Below are positions 8,593 to 19,693 of a stretch of DNA of 64,000 nt, piece by piece (the stretch's first letter is position 1; each line of letters starts with the position of its first letter). A program made the translations under genes and the position numbers. The stretch lies in contig NZ_CP021425.1 in NCBI RefSeq assembly GCF_002162375.1, positions 1-64,000 on the forward strand. Direction: 5' to 3'. Below the pieces are notes generated by a model. It had not been told where the DNA came from and did no database searches. It saw only the letters and a program-made list of their open reading frames with translations. This stretch comes from Oleiphilus messinensis. Lineage in GTDB: Bacteria; Pseudomonadota; Gammaproteobacteria; Pseudomonadales; Oleiphilaceae.

Positions 8593-10014
8593 TTGACAGT
8601 TGATGTCATAGCCAAGGTCGCTGAAGGCAAAATCTCTCTTGCCAATGCCAGCAAACTCCTCAATAAGTCCAAACGCACGGTTGAACGCTATTTGCAGAAA
8701 TATCGAAAGGTCGGTATTCAGTTTGTGATCCATGGCAATACGGGTCATGAGCCCACAAATAAAACCTCTTCTGCAGTGAAACAACAGGTGAAAACCTTAA
8801 TTCGTGATAAGTACTTCGACCTTAATCTCATTCATTTAGGCGAGATGCTTGAATCCAATGAACAGATCGTTGTAAGGCGAGAAACACTGAGAAAGTGGGC
8901 GCATGAGATCCATCACGTGAAGCGTTCCAAACGCCGGCGTAAACGAGTGCATAAACATCGAGAGCGTATGGAAGCGCCCGGTTTGTTGTTACAGATGGAC
9001 GGGAGCAATCATCGCTGGTTTGGGAATAACAAGTCCTGCCTGATCGCTGTTATAGATGATTCCACCAGTGACATCCACGCTCAGTTCTTCAAATCAGAAA
9101 CCACTGATGGTTGTTTAAAAGTCATGCGGAGCGTGATTGAAAAACATGGCCTGTTTAAGGCCTTGTATGTAGATAGAGCTGGCATTTTTGGTGGGCCAAA
9201 ACGATGTAATTTTTCTCAAATGCAACGGGCGTGTGATGAATTAGGTATCGAGATCATCTTTGCCAATTCACCACAAGGTAAGGGGCGCATCGAACGTGCT
9301 TTTGATACGCTACAAGACCGCCTTATTCCAGAGCTTAGACTCAATGGCATTACCGATATGGTGAGCGCAAACAGCTATCTGCAACACGTTTTTATCCCAC
9401 AGTTTTGGCGCCGGAATATTATGGTTAAAGCCCGACAAGGCACTTCTGAGTTCACGCCATTATCACCTGAAGTCAATTTCGATAATATTTGCATTACCAA
9501 AGAGTATCGAAAAATTCGCAATGACCATACTTTCAGTTATGGGAACCAATTCTACTTTATCGATTCGCCGATAAAGCATTCTATTGCACATCAGAAAATT
9601 GAAATCAGAAAGGCTAATCACGATCGTTTTGACGCATATTTCGCTGGCAGAAAATTAGCCATTTCACTTGTATCTGAGCCCACCAAACCCTCAATGGAAG
9701 AAATTGAAATACAGAAAAAGCTGGATGTATTGGCCCTGGCCGACAAGCTTGGTAATGTCTCAGAGGCATCTCGAGTAAGCGGTATTTCGAGAGATACCAT
9801 CTACCGCCACCGACGTTTACTCCAACAAGGTGGTATTGATGCTCTCAAACGTCAGGAAACCCCCAATCTGCGGCACAAAAACAGAACAGATGAAGAGTTA
9901 GAAAAGCTAGTGATCGACTTCTCACTGCGCAATCCACATCTGGGCCAAGCCCAAGTGTCTCGGCAGTTAAAACAGAACTACTCAGCAGAAATCAGCCCGG
10001 CAGGCGTAAGGTAA
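8593..10014 (+). CDS. ISNCY-like transposase with an added IS481-like C-terminal HTH
   Basis: The first two thirds match ISNCY-type transposases: an N-terminal HTH (ISLANASKLLNKSKRTVERYLQ), then a DDE integrase core with LLQMDGS (Asp near 136), YVDRAG (Asp near 193) and ANSPQGKGRIERA (Glu near 234). Residues from about 375 onward resemble the helix-turn-helix start of IS481 transposases (LADKLGNVSEASRVSGISRDTIYRHRR and HLGQAQVSRQL). The frame stops at a TAA after GVR, but continues in frame for another 24 codons (IWLREEMNTAALRLAKV) that also look IS481-like, so a nonsense mutation is likely. The start is uncertain: TTG 8593 is weak and the frame extends upstream to ATT codons near 8566-8569 behind an AAGG motif, perhaps a mutated ATG. 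Confidence 0.8.
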   Translation: MTVDVIAKVAEGKISLANASKLLNKSKRTVERYLQKYRKVGIQFVIHGNTGHEPTNKTSSAVKQQVKTLIRDKYFDLNLIHLGEMLESNEQIVVRRETLRKWAHEIHHVKRSKRRRKRVHKHRERMEAPGLLLQMDGSNHRWFGNNKSCLIAVIDDSTSDIHAQFFKSETTDGCLKVMRSVIEKHGLFKALYVDRAGIFGGPKRCNFSQMQRACDELGIEIIFANSPQGKGRIERAFDTLQDRLIPELRLNGITDMVSANSYLQHVFIPQFWRRNIMVKARQGTSEFTPLSPEVNFDNICITKEYRKIRNDHTFSYGNQFYFIDSPIKHSIAHQKIEIRKANHDRFDAYFAGRKLAISLVSEPTKPSMEEIEIQKKLDVLALADKLGNVSEASRVSGISRDTIYRHRRLLQQGGIDALKRQETPNLRHKNRTDEELEKLVIDFSLRNPHLGQAQVSRQLKQNYSAEISPAGVR

Positions 10015-10135
10015 ATTTGGCTACGAGAAGAAATGAATACGGCAGCACTAAGACTCGCAAAAGTTCAACTACTGCCAAAATCAGCTTGAGATTAACGAAT
10101 TGCTAGAGAGGAGAGTTGCACTCTGGTATGCTCAC

Positions 10136-10182
10136 AACGACAAAATCGCTTGGTAATTATACCGTCAGTTTCCCCTGGTAAT
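10136..10182 (-). repeat. Right-end array of two inverted transposase-site-like repeats
   Basis: Units at 10136-10157 and 10161-10182 are inverted copies of the left-end motif. The inner one (ACGACAAAATCGCTTGGTAAT) is an exact reverse complement of the core of the second left unit. Confidence 0.75.
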
Positions 10183-10203
10183 CACACTAATTCATATAAA
10201 TCT

Positions 10204-11352
10204 GTTCATATAAATCGTGTCCTGCGTGGGCTGCTCTGAGTTTGCTACAAAAGAATAAGAGCAGGATGTTTTTCAAGATCGCATGAAACGCTAGGACCTG
10301 CTTTGTTGATAGATAACTTGAATGTAATTGGGCTATTTAAATACTAATTGCTTACAGGTTGAGATTATCGAATTCAAATTAAACAGGCCCTAATGATGTT
10401 CCCAACCCAATAGAATATGTATCTAAATAGTGTACCAAGCGTTAAATCGTATCTAATCGTTAAAATCATAAAACTGGACTTTGTCTTTCATATTCAATTT
10501 TTATGGCAACTCACCCAAAGAACCTAGTCACTCCCCCCCTCCACCTAAAAAGACATTCGATCACTATCCTTCAGATTGACCGAATTTTTCATATAGCATC
10601 AAGCTACCTGAGCCCTTTGATTCGTCAAACGGTGAAGATTGAGACTCATCTCGTTTCTAAAGGTATTCAAGTTAATTGAACACCAAAATTCCAATATTTC
10701 ATATCATGCATTCCCGAATGCCTCAAAAACACATGACAACTCACAGTGTGATCGTTGCTTTTGGAAGTGCAAAGGCAACATATATAAATGTGAATAGTTA
10801 TCTTCGGGCAAAATGATTAACGGTAATCTTCTCCTATTTTTAAAGTCGCTATCGTGGAATCTTGGCATAATGTTGCACGCCAAGGGTTAGTCTTCTTGCG
10901 TAACTTACCAAAAAAAGAAAAACCTAATCAGTGTCAGCTTAATAGTCTGATCTGTTTAAAATTGAATTGCGCGTTCTGAGGTTTGATCTTTGTGCCTCTG
11001 TCACTGAAATTACATCCGTCAGGTTATTGCGATCGTACAGTGTTGTCGCACAACCTCAGTAAACAGCAACTTAGATGATCGGGCGAAAACCGATAATTTC
11101 GAAAGGAGTGAGTCTGAATTTCGATTCTCCAAAGTAATTGTGTCCCTCGCCATTCATTTGGAATAACTAAACCATCCCTCCCTTCTCTTTAACTGATACT
11201 GCTTAGTTAAGGCCCAACAAACACTAAATCTCAATTGTCGATTTTCGAAAAGATTTCGGGAATAGAATGAGACAAACATACGTCCGTACTGGACAGAGGT
11301 TCGCTAATTCTTTTACAACACCTGTATAACCTTAAACGAGAGTTATCAGAAG
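10204..11352. other. Gene-free stretch upstream of the parS/recF region
   Basis: More than 1.1 kb with no credible coding frame, tRNA or recognised RNA. Immediately after the insertion sequence a third partial copy of its target string (TTCATATAAATC at 10205-10216) is seen. I searched by eye for DnaA boxes (TTATNCACA and its complement) and found none, so there is no visible support for oriC here. Confidence 0.5.
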
Positions 11353-11372
11353 AATGTTCCACGTGGAACATT
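11353..11372. promoter_or_regulatory. parS: parS-type ParB-binding site 1
   Basis: A perfect 20-bp palindrome AATGTTCCACGTGGAACATT containing TGTTCCACGTGGAACA (11355-11370), the form of parS found around the origin in Pseudomonas and close to the B. subtilis consensus. It lies in noncoding DNA about 280 bases before recF. ParB loads on such sites to build the partition complex. The parAB genes are not in the window. Confidence 0.9.
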
Positions 11373-11651
11373 TTTATTACCGTATACCAAAAATTAAGTA
11401 AAAAAATGATTGTCCGTAACATTGAACATACGAGAGGTTGAGGGTCAGGTTTGTCCATACCCGGGAAGCCGGTATTAAACGGATCCTATTAATCCGCAGA
11501 TACTTCACAGTTAACTATGGCTATAATAATGGCCACATAAGACTTCAAGTCGGTATCGTTCTCTCCTTTGATATATTTACTAGAATTAACAGAGTGAATC
11601 TCGATCCCGATAAACTAATCCTATTGAATGCTTCGGTTTATCCTACCCAAA

Positions 11652-12755
11652 ATGCAATTAGTTAAACTCAATACTAGTGGATTCCGTAACCTAGAAAATA
11701 CACAGTTGGCGTTCACCCGAATAAACTTTTTCTTGGGTGTAAACGGATCGGGGAAGAGTTCCATTTTAGAAATGATTCAAGTATTGCTGTCAGGCAAGTC
11801 GTTTCGAGCAAATCAACTTGAGTCTTGTATTACCCATGACTTGAAAGTATTCACATTATACGGCGAAGCCAAAAGTAAAGAATCAGACGCACACTATAAA
11901 GTAGGGCTATCGAAGGAAAAAGATAAACTCAAGATACTGGTGGACGGAGAAAAAGTATTGAGCTTAGCAAGTCATGCAATTAACTTCCCCGTTATCGTTA
12001 TCGATCCAACATCATTTTTGCTCATAACCGAAGGGCCTGAAGGTAGAAGGCGATTTATTGATTGGGGAGTGTTCCACGTGGAACATCAGTTCGCCAAGTT
12101 ATGGAACCGATTGAAAAAAGTACTAAAACAAAGGAATGCTTTGCTCAGGCGTGGTAAAATTAGCCCTTCGGAGTTAAATGTTTGGGACCAGGAGTTTGTA
12201 AGACTATCAGAGCTGGTTAATGAAAAAAGGCGAAGCTATATCGAAGCGCTCGACCCTCTGCTGAATGAATACCTAAAACGCTTTAACATCAATACAGATA
12301 AAGTGAATTGTCATTTCTTTCAGGGTTGGGACGCTAAAAAACGACTATCCGATCTATTAGAAAGTGGTTTAGATACAGACGTTAAATACGGCTATACTAA
12401 GTTTGGCCCCCACAGAGCAGACATAAAGTTTTCTATTAAGGGTCAACCGATAGACCAAGTATTATCTCGCGGACAGCTAAAACTCTTCGTTTGTGCTTTG
12501 AAGGTTGCACAGATCAAATTACTGGCTCAACTAACCGGTAAACGCGCAATCATCCTCCTTGATGACTTTACTTCTGAACTTGATCAGTTCAATCAAGATC
12601 TGGTCTTTTCGGTACTGGAGAAAGAGTCTGAACAGCTTTTTATAACGGCATTGGATAACTCACTAGTGCTGCGGAACCTTTCTACACCAAACGATAACTT
12701 CAAAATGTTCCACGTGGAACATGGAAAAATAACGATTGATAACTCTCCAGATTAG
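11652..12755 (+). CDS. recF: DNA replication and repair protein RecF
   Basis: SMC-like ATPase that helps load RecA at gaps together with RecO and RecR. Walker A GVNGSGKSS is near residue 33, the signature LSRGQLKLFVCALKVAQ lies near 280, and Walker B-like LLDDFTSELD near 310. ATG 11652 begins the typical RecF sequence; an in-frame ATG at 11628 would add 8 residues, and neither has a clear ribosome site. The protein is 367 residues, normal for the family. The gene has two perfect parS palindromes inside it, both encoding FHVEH, a peptide common in gammaproteobacterial RecF. It is cut off from dnaN but still 12 bases ahead of gyrB, so the recF-gyrB half of the operon survives. Confidence 0.97.
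   Translation: MQLVKLNTSGFRNLENTQLAFTRINFFLGVNGSGKSSILEMIQVLLSGKSFRANQLESCITHDLKVFTLYGEAKSKESDAHYKVGLSKEKDKLKILVDGEKVLSLASHAINFPVIVIDPTSFLLITEGPEGRRRFIDWGVFHVEHQFAKLWNRLKKVLKQRNALLRRGKISPSELNVWDQEFVRLSELVNEKRRSYIEALDPLLNEYLKRFNINTDKVNCHFFQGWDAKKRLSDLLESGLDTDVKYGYTKFGPHRADIKFSIKGQPIDQVLSRGQLKLFVCALKVAQIKLLAQLTGKRAIILLDDFTSELDQFNQDLVFSVLEKESEQLFITALDNSLVLRNLSTPNDNFKMFHVEHGKITIDNSPD
12070..12085. promoter_or_regulatory. parS: parS-type ParB-binding site 2 (inside recF)
   Basis: Perfect TGTTCCACGTGGAACA within the recF coding sequence, at the codons for VFHVEH near residue 143. It lies 715 bases from site 1. Confidence 0.9.
12705..12722. promoter_or_regulatory. parS: parS-type ParB-binding site 3 (3' end of recF)
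   Basis: Perfect palindrome ATGTTCCACGTGGAACAT in the last codons of recF (MFHVEHG). It is the third copy in about 1.4 kb. Confidence 0.9.
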
Positions 12756-12761
12756 GGTTGA

Positions 12762-15182
<2,421 letters not shown>

Positions 15183-15221
15183 GAATATTGTAAGGTGCGG
15201 ACATAAGTGCCACCATGAAAG

Positions 15222-15253
15222 CCAGCTACCTCAAAGGGATAGCTGGTTTTTTT
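15222..15253 (+). terminator. Rho-independent terminator after gyrB
   Basis: Arms CCAGCTA (15222-15228) and TAGCTGG (15240-15246) followed by seven T. It separates gyrB from the oppositely oriented accessory cluster. Confidence 0.85.
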
Positions 15254-15337
15254 ATAGCTGAACCATCAAGTTTTTCGGCAGAATAAATAAACCGATAGTG
15301 CAGAAAATCCTTTTTAGTTTGAGGAGATCGTTTGGCT

Positions 15338-16651
15338 CTACAACTCAACGCCATATGACTTCAACGTAAATGACATACTTTTATTTCTCTTAAGCATATC
15401 AGTTGAGTGGTATAGTTCAGTTAACCGTGTGAGTTGATCTGGGGTAGGTTGAGCGGCGGATCTATTAAATTCAATATCCCATAGTCTCATCGCTCCGTTC
15501 AACTCGTTCTCAGTAAGATATTGCTCATACTTATTATTGTATAAGCTTGCGATGAATATTATCCGCTCCCATTTGTTAATTCTGCGAGCAAGTCCTACGC
15601 AAGAGGCTAGAGTATGGTAATGCGATGATCGCTTTACTATTTGTAGAAGTTGATCGGCACCGAGAGCTAATCCTATTTTTGGGATTAACCTAGCAGCTTC
15701 TTTACAAACTGACGAAGACTCATCAATCAAGCCATCGAATAAATCTCGCTCTGACTTCTCCCCTGACAGCTGGAAAAGTGTTGTCAGCGCCTGTTTTCTT
15801 ACACTTGGAAACTGATCATTAAGGAGTTCTTGTACCTTGCCAATTTCTTCACTTACCCGCAAAGCGCCGATGCCCCAAATAGCAATACGTCTTTTGCTTA
15901 CTTGTTGCGAAGAGAGTTCTCCGATGTAATCTACTTCAACATTTAAATCATTACTCTTTAAAAACTTGATCGCGATTTCTCTTATTGATGGGTGACGATC
16001 AAATAAATATTGCTTAGCTAACAAGCTTGGGTTCTCTTGATTGCGAATTGCGAGCTGAAAAGCCTCCCGCCTAATGGGCATAAAGCTGTCATTTAAAGCA
16101 ACTTGTAGTGCTATATTTAACTGCTCCATTTCCAATTTTCGTAAGAAACCTGCAGCCTTAAATCTGACGATGACATCAGGGTGAGCCAGGCCCTTATTGA
16201 CGACTTCGCTAGCTGAAAGTAAGTTATGGTCGATAATCAATGAAATACAGTGACGAACAACCAAGGCGTCATCGTCTTGTAACCCACCAACCAAACATTG
16301 CTTATTGTCATCATTCAATAAAAAACTTTCGATTGTCTCGATGAACTCAGAGTGATCATCTCTACCACAAACGTTTAAATGATATAGCTGAGGAAGAGAA
16401 TGCACGAAAGCCTCCGCATTCTGAGCTTGTGCAATTCTAAGTATTGCCTCTCTGGCAGCGGAACGAACTTGAGGTACCCAATCATTTACTCTCAAAAATA
16501 AGTCTGGCAAGGCGATTGGGTTTCCTAGCATTCCGAGACGACGGACTGCATTCTCTCTTTTATAGCCATCCCAATTACTTGATTGTGACAATAAGTCTTC
16601 CAAGCCTTCTTGACGAGAGAAACGCATTTTTAGCTTTTCAAGAAGATTCAT
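15338..16651 (-). CDS. HEAT-repeat protein of unknown function
   Basis: 437 residues made of repeated helical pairs of the HEAT/PBS-lyase type, for example RRLGMLGNPIALPDLFLRVNDWVPQVRSAAREAIL (about 38-72), PDVIVRFKAAGFLRKL, DSFMPIRREAFQLAI, FPSVRKQALTTLFQL and ESSSVCKEAARLIPKI. Such solenoids bind other proteins. No signal peptide or enzyme motif is seen, so it is probably cytoplasmic. It is the last gene of a three-gene minus-strand cluster, 4 bases after the TPR gene, so the genes are likely one operon. The precise role cannot be read from sequence. Confidence 0.75.
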   Translation of the reverse strand: MNLLEKLKMRFSRQEGLEDLLSQSSNWDGYKRENAVRRLGMLGNPIALPDLFLRVNDWVPQVRSAAREAILRIAQAQNAEAFVHSLPQLYHLNVCGRDDHSEFIETIESFLLNDDNKQCLVGGLQDDDALVVRHCISLIIDHNLLSASEVVNKGLAHPDVIVRFKAAGFLRKLEMEQLNIALQVALNDSFMPIRREAFQLAIRNQENPSLLAKQYLFDRHPSIREIAIKFLKSNDLNVEVDYIGELSSQQVSKRRIAIWGIGALRVSEEIGKVQELLNDQFPSVRKQALTTLFQLSGEKSERDLFDGLIDESSSVCKEAARLIPKIGLALGADQLLQIVKRSSHYHTLASCVGLARRINKWERIIFIASLYNNKYEQYLTENELNGAMRLWDIEFNRSAAQPTPDQLTRLTELYHSTDMLKRNKSMSFTLKSYGVEL

Positions 16652-16655
16652 AACA

Positions 16656-17531
16656 CTAAACTTCGATGTTAATTAGCTTGGCGTGAGTGATTTTTTTCCA
16701 CTCGTCAAAAACGTCGCTTAAAGATTGCCCTTCAAATGCAGCTATCCCCAAAGTACGCTCCGACACCCATTCATCAATTAATTCCTCATCATGGTGTTTA
16801 TGAGGTTTGCCTTCACTACATTGTCTGCAAATGGTTCGAATGTTCGTTGTCCAATCTTCAAAATCATGTTTTGTTTTCGCAAATAAATCCTGCAGTTTAT
16901 CCAGGTCATCATCCGTATTTATCTCGACAGTCGCGATGAATGTGGAGAAGCATGATTCTTCAAACAACTCCAATACGTTAAAAACGGGATACTCACGGTC
17001 ACCAACTTCACGATATCCAACGGCAGCACCGTCGTGGAGAACAATGTCCCCGTGTCTGAAGCCTGACTCTTTATAAGGAATGCTATCTATTCGCGCTCTT
17101 ACCGGATCTATACGTGTGGCCCACACGACTTCCCCTGATCCTTCCGGGTTTAGTCGAACCGGCGTCATACCAAAATTCATGGATATGGGCTCATCACCGG
17201 GCTCAATAGATATCCCGTTATCAATCCAAGCCTTACGCGCCAATTTCCATTTACGTAATGCTGTCGCTGCGATAGCTAGATTCCATCTTGCTGCCTCATC
17301 TTCTGGATCTAGCTCATAAGCTTTCTCATTAAATTTAAGAGATTTTTCCCACTCGTTCTGATACTTATACACTAAGCCAATGTTGTAATAGCTTTCAGAT
17401 TTTTCAGCGTCGAGTTCGATTGCCTTTAAGTAGCAATCAATGGCTTCTTGATCCCTTCTTTCATCCCAATGGCTTTCGCCTTGTTCATGGTACTTTTGAG
17501 CTTTTTTCCTATTACTACTAAAGAAAGACAC
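16656..17531 (-). CDS. TPR-repeat protein with an uncharacterised C-terminal domain
   Basis: 291 residues. The first 110 contain three tetratricopeptide-like repeats (GESHWDERRDQEAIDCYLKAIEL, SESYYNIGLVYKYQNEW, DEAARWNLAIAATALRKW). The remaining part begins with a beta-rich block (ISMNFGMTPVRLNPEG, VVWATRIDPVRARI, FRHGDIVLHDG) and ends with CRQCSEGKPHKHH, a possible metal site. I recognise no named family for this half. The middle position in the HEAT/TPR/DUF2314 cluster, 15 bases after the DUF2314 gene, suggests a shared task. Probably a cytoplasmic adaptor. Confidence 0.7.
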   Translation of the reverse strand: MSFFSSNRKKAQKYHEQGESHWDERRDQEAIDCYLKAIELDAEKSESYYNIGLVYKYQNEWEKSLKFNEKAYELDPEDEAARWNLAIAATALRKWKLARKAWIDNGISIEPGDEPISMNFGMTPVRLNPEGSGEVVWATRIDPVRARIDSIPYKESGFRHGDIVLHDGAAVGYREVGDREYPVFNVLELFEESCFSTFIATVEINTDDDLDKLQDLFAKTKHDFEDWTTNIRTICRQCSEGKPHKHHDEELIDEWVSERTLGIAAFEGQSLSDVFDEWKKITHAKLINIEV

Positions 17532-17546
17532 AGCAAATTCTCCGAC

Positions 17547-18926
17547 TTAGTTCTGATATTGGTTATAAGACCGTGTTTGTGACTGATACTTCATGATCAG
17601 TTCGCCAGTTTCATTTCCTTCACTCGATCCATCGCCAAAATACCTTATGTAGTCAAAGACAATATCTTCGGTTACCGTGACTGATTGGCCGCCTCTTAAG
17701 GATGGAATATTGTATGGCTCATTTTTCAGTAGCCCGGTAATCTGATCACTTTTCCACTCAATAACATCAACCCACATATACTCATTTCCACCATCAAGAG
17801 TTTCAAATGGTGCTTTTACATTGATGTGCCCACCTGGCTCTAATCCTTTGTTAAAATCTGACTTTAACTGAGGTAGTTTGGATCGCGCTCGGTTACTCGC
17901 TGCGAGAATTTGGTTATTGTGCTCTACCATGCTCATAGTTTCCTGCCACCCAAACATGGCACCAAGAAAGCGCTCCTGCTTTTCTTGTAATGATTTCCCG
18001 GGGTAATGATCAAAGGCCAGTTCAATGATAGAGTTATTAGGATCACCTTCCTCAGGTTTTGACGGCAGCACTTTTATCACAACGTCCTTCTGCGCATTTT
18101 CAAATAACTGTCCTTCCATAAATCTTTTAGCTTCCTCATTCTTAAATGAAGAAATGTCAGCCAATAATCCTTTGCGGCTGATGGAATAGCCTTCAACCAT
18201 CTGCTGGGCTAATAGATTAATGAGGTTCCCCATTCCGCGATTCACAGACCAGGCAAAATTGTTTATCGCAATATCGGGTAAGCCAAACTTGGCCATGCCA
18301 AGAGTAATAGCGCGAGCATACAGGTCATTTGGTTGGTAGACATGAATTGTGATGTGATTGGCTACGTTTGGCCATTGGTCAGTCCACATACTAAGGCGCT
18401 TATCGCGCCAGGCTTCTTTCGTGAATATCTCTCTCGTATCTTCATCCCAAATAAAGCCGCCAAATTTATCTGCCATCGAATGGAGCAATAAGGTCGCCTC
18501 TTTATTTGCTTCCAATACATACTTATTCGAAGATGCTACGTAAAATACAATAACATGGCTTGATTTCCCTAGCTCTTCAGCCTGATCGGAACTTAATCCC
18601 CTACCAAAATACCTTAAAAAATTTCCACTTGGCGGGGCGTATTCCTCATGAACATTTGTAATCGTCTTGAAATCGATCACCATTTGATCAGTAGATGATT
18701 CAAATTTATCTGAAAGAACGAGTTTAGCCGTATTGGATGATATGAATTTAGAAATTTCCTTGTAAGGTATGATCGGGCCGGTGCGATATAAAGCAAATTC
18801 GATATAACCTGCATCATTGTGAAGTAATGAATTAGAAACATCTTCACCTGCATGAGCAGACCCAACGCCCAATGAAACGAATAAAAATAGAAAACTTAAA
18901 AATACAGCTGGGGCAGTCTTTGACAC
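17547..18926 (-). CDS. Exported DUF2314-domain protein
   Basis: 459 residues with a cleavable signal peptide (hydrophobic 7-24, SAHA then G) and a C-terminal region (about 375-440) matching DUF2314: EYMWVDVIEWKSDQITGLL and GGQSVTVTEDIVFDYIRY. The middle part has no family I recognise. The start is GTG 18926 with AAGGATG upstream. It heads the minus-strand cluster and is divergent from the small gene at 19147. DUF2314 proteins are found beside effector or immunity-like loci and ankyrin-type proteins, but nothing here proves such a role. Confidence 0.75.
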   Translation of the reverse strand: MSKTAPAVFLSFLFLFVSLGVGSAHAGEDVSNSLLHNDAGYIEFALYRTGPIIPYKEISKFISSNTAKLVLSDKFESSTDQMVIDFKTITNVHEEYAPPSGNFLRYFGRGLSSDQAEELGKSSHVIVFYVASSNKYVLEANKEATLLLHSMADKFGGFIWDEDTREIFTKEAWRDKRLSMWTDQWPNVANHITIHVYQPNDLYARAITLGMAKFGLPDIAINNFAWSVNRGMGNLINLLAQQMVEGYSISRKGLLADISSFKNEEAKRFMEGQLFENAQKDVVIKVLPSKPEEGDPNNSIIELAFDHYPGKSLQEKQERFLGAMFGWQETMSMVEHNNQILAASNRARSKLPQLKSDFNKGLEPGGHINVKAPFETLDGGNEYMWVDVIEWKSDQITGLLKNEPYNIPSLRGGQSVTVTEDIVFDYIRYFGDGSSEGNETGELIMKYQSQTRSYNQYQN

Positions 18927-19146
18927 TTATTTCATCCTTGTTTTGTGTACTCACAATAAGACCAGCAATTATACATATATGAACTGATTGTTCTGGTAGT
19001 CGACAGCAAAATTTTCCAAAGAATTATCTATGCGTGATCCAATCGGCTTAGCATAATCGCTTAGCCATGCTAATATTCTCAGGCTAAAGAAGTTACCTCT
19101 CCGTGTTATCGCGGCTGCTGAACCCGATTCACTTTGAGAGGAATAA

Positions 19147-19368
19147 ATGATGACAAACACAAGAACGAGAGCTTGGAGAAGATCTAAAGCCCGAGCTAAT
19201 TCTACACGGTCGATTTCGACTAAAACGAAGAAATGGATATCTGAGAAAAACTGGAAATTGATGTACACACGATCTGAAAAGCTCGGTAGAGCACGCCAGT
19301 TAGGAATGGAATATCCAAAAAGAACCATTCGCCAGGTATTAGACGAAGAACTCCCATTGGTTGATTAG
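19147..19368 (+). CDS. Small basic protein of unknown function
   Basis: 73 residues, rich in Arg, Lys and Ser in the first half (TRTRAWRRSKARANSTRS) with a C-terminal segment YPKRTIRQVLDEEL. ATG 19147 follows GAGAGGAATAA, an acceptable ribosome site. The stop is one base from the next gene's start, so the two are translationally linked and this short frame is probably real. No family recognised; a basic N-terminus suggests nucleic-acid or protein binding. Confidence 0.6.
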   Translation: MMTNTRTRAWRRSKARANSTRSISTKTKKWISEKNWKLMYTRSEKLGRARQLGMEYPKRTIRQVLDEELPLVD

Positions 19369-19369
19369 T

Positions 19370-19693
19370 ATGCAAAACCTATTGTTTATTTGCAGCAGAA
19401 ACCAATGGCGAAGTCCAACGGCTGAAACCTTATGGCGGAAGCACCCAAATTTTAATGTTCGGTCTGCAGGCACGAGCCCTAAAGCCAGAAAAACTGTCAG
19501 CTCAGCGGATATTCGCTGGGCTGATATCATTTTTGTTATGGAAGAGAAGCATAAGAACCGGCTAAAGGCTGAGTTCACTCGTATGTTAAACCACAAGCCC
19601 GTCCACGTTTTAGATATCCCGGATGATTACCAATATATGGATGAAGCGCTCATCAAAGAGTTGGAATCCTCCGTTAAACCTTATTTAAATTGA
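19370..19693 (+). CDS. Small low-molecular-weight protein tyrosine phosphatase-like protein
   Basis: 107 residues. The phosphatase loop CSRNQWRS matches C-x5-R-S with Cys8 and Arg14, followed by RSAGTSP and VMEEKHKNRL, characteristic of the short bacterial family related to LMW tyrosine phosphatases (COG4551 type). The C-terminal LDIPDDYQYMD supplies the acidic segment equivalent to the general acid loop. ATG 19370 directly follows the preceding stop; a TTG at 19361 would overlap it. Predicted cytoplasmic; substrate unknown. Confidence 0.85.
   Translation: MQNLLFICSRNQWRSPTAETLWRKHPNFNVRSAGTSPKARKTVSSADIRWADIIFVMEEKHKNRLKAEFTRMLNHKPVHVLDIPDDYQYMDEALIKELESSVKPYLN

Larger units (their letters stand above)
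8432..10187 (+). mobile_element. ISNCY-like insertion sequence with repeat-array ends
   Basis: The boundaries are set by a 16-bp direct repeat, TAATTCATATAAATCT, at 8416-8431 and 10188-10203, read as a target-site duplication. Just inside each boundary lie copies of a roughly 22-25-bp motif with core ACCAAGCGATTTTGTCGT: three in direct orientation on the left and two inverted on the right. The transposase gene fills the middle. The arrangement recalls elements whose transposase binds several sites per end. The transposase gene carries a premature stop near its 3' end, so activity is uncertain. Confidence 0.75.

Noticed and set aside
11231-11458. A 75-codon minus-strand frame containing FHVEH, the same peptide as in RecF
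   Set aside because: The peptide is produced by the parS palindrome read in that frame. No other coding sign is present.
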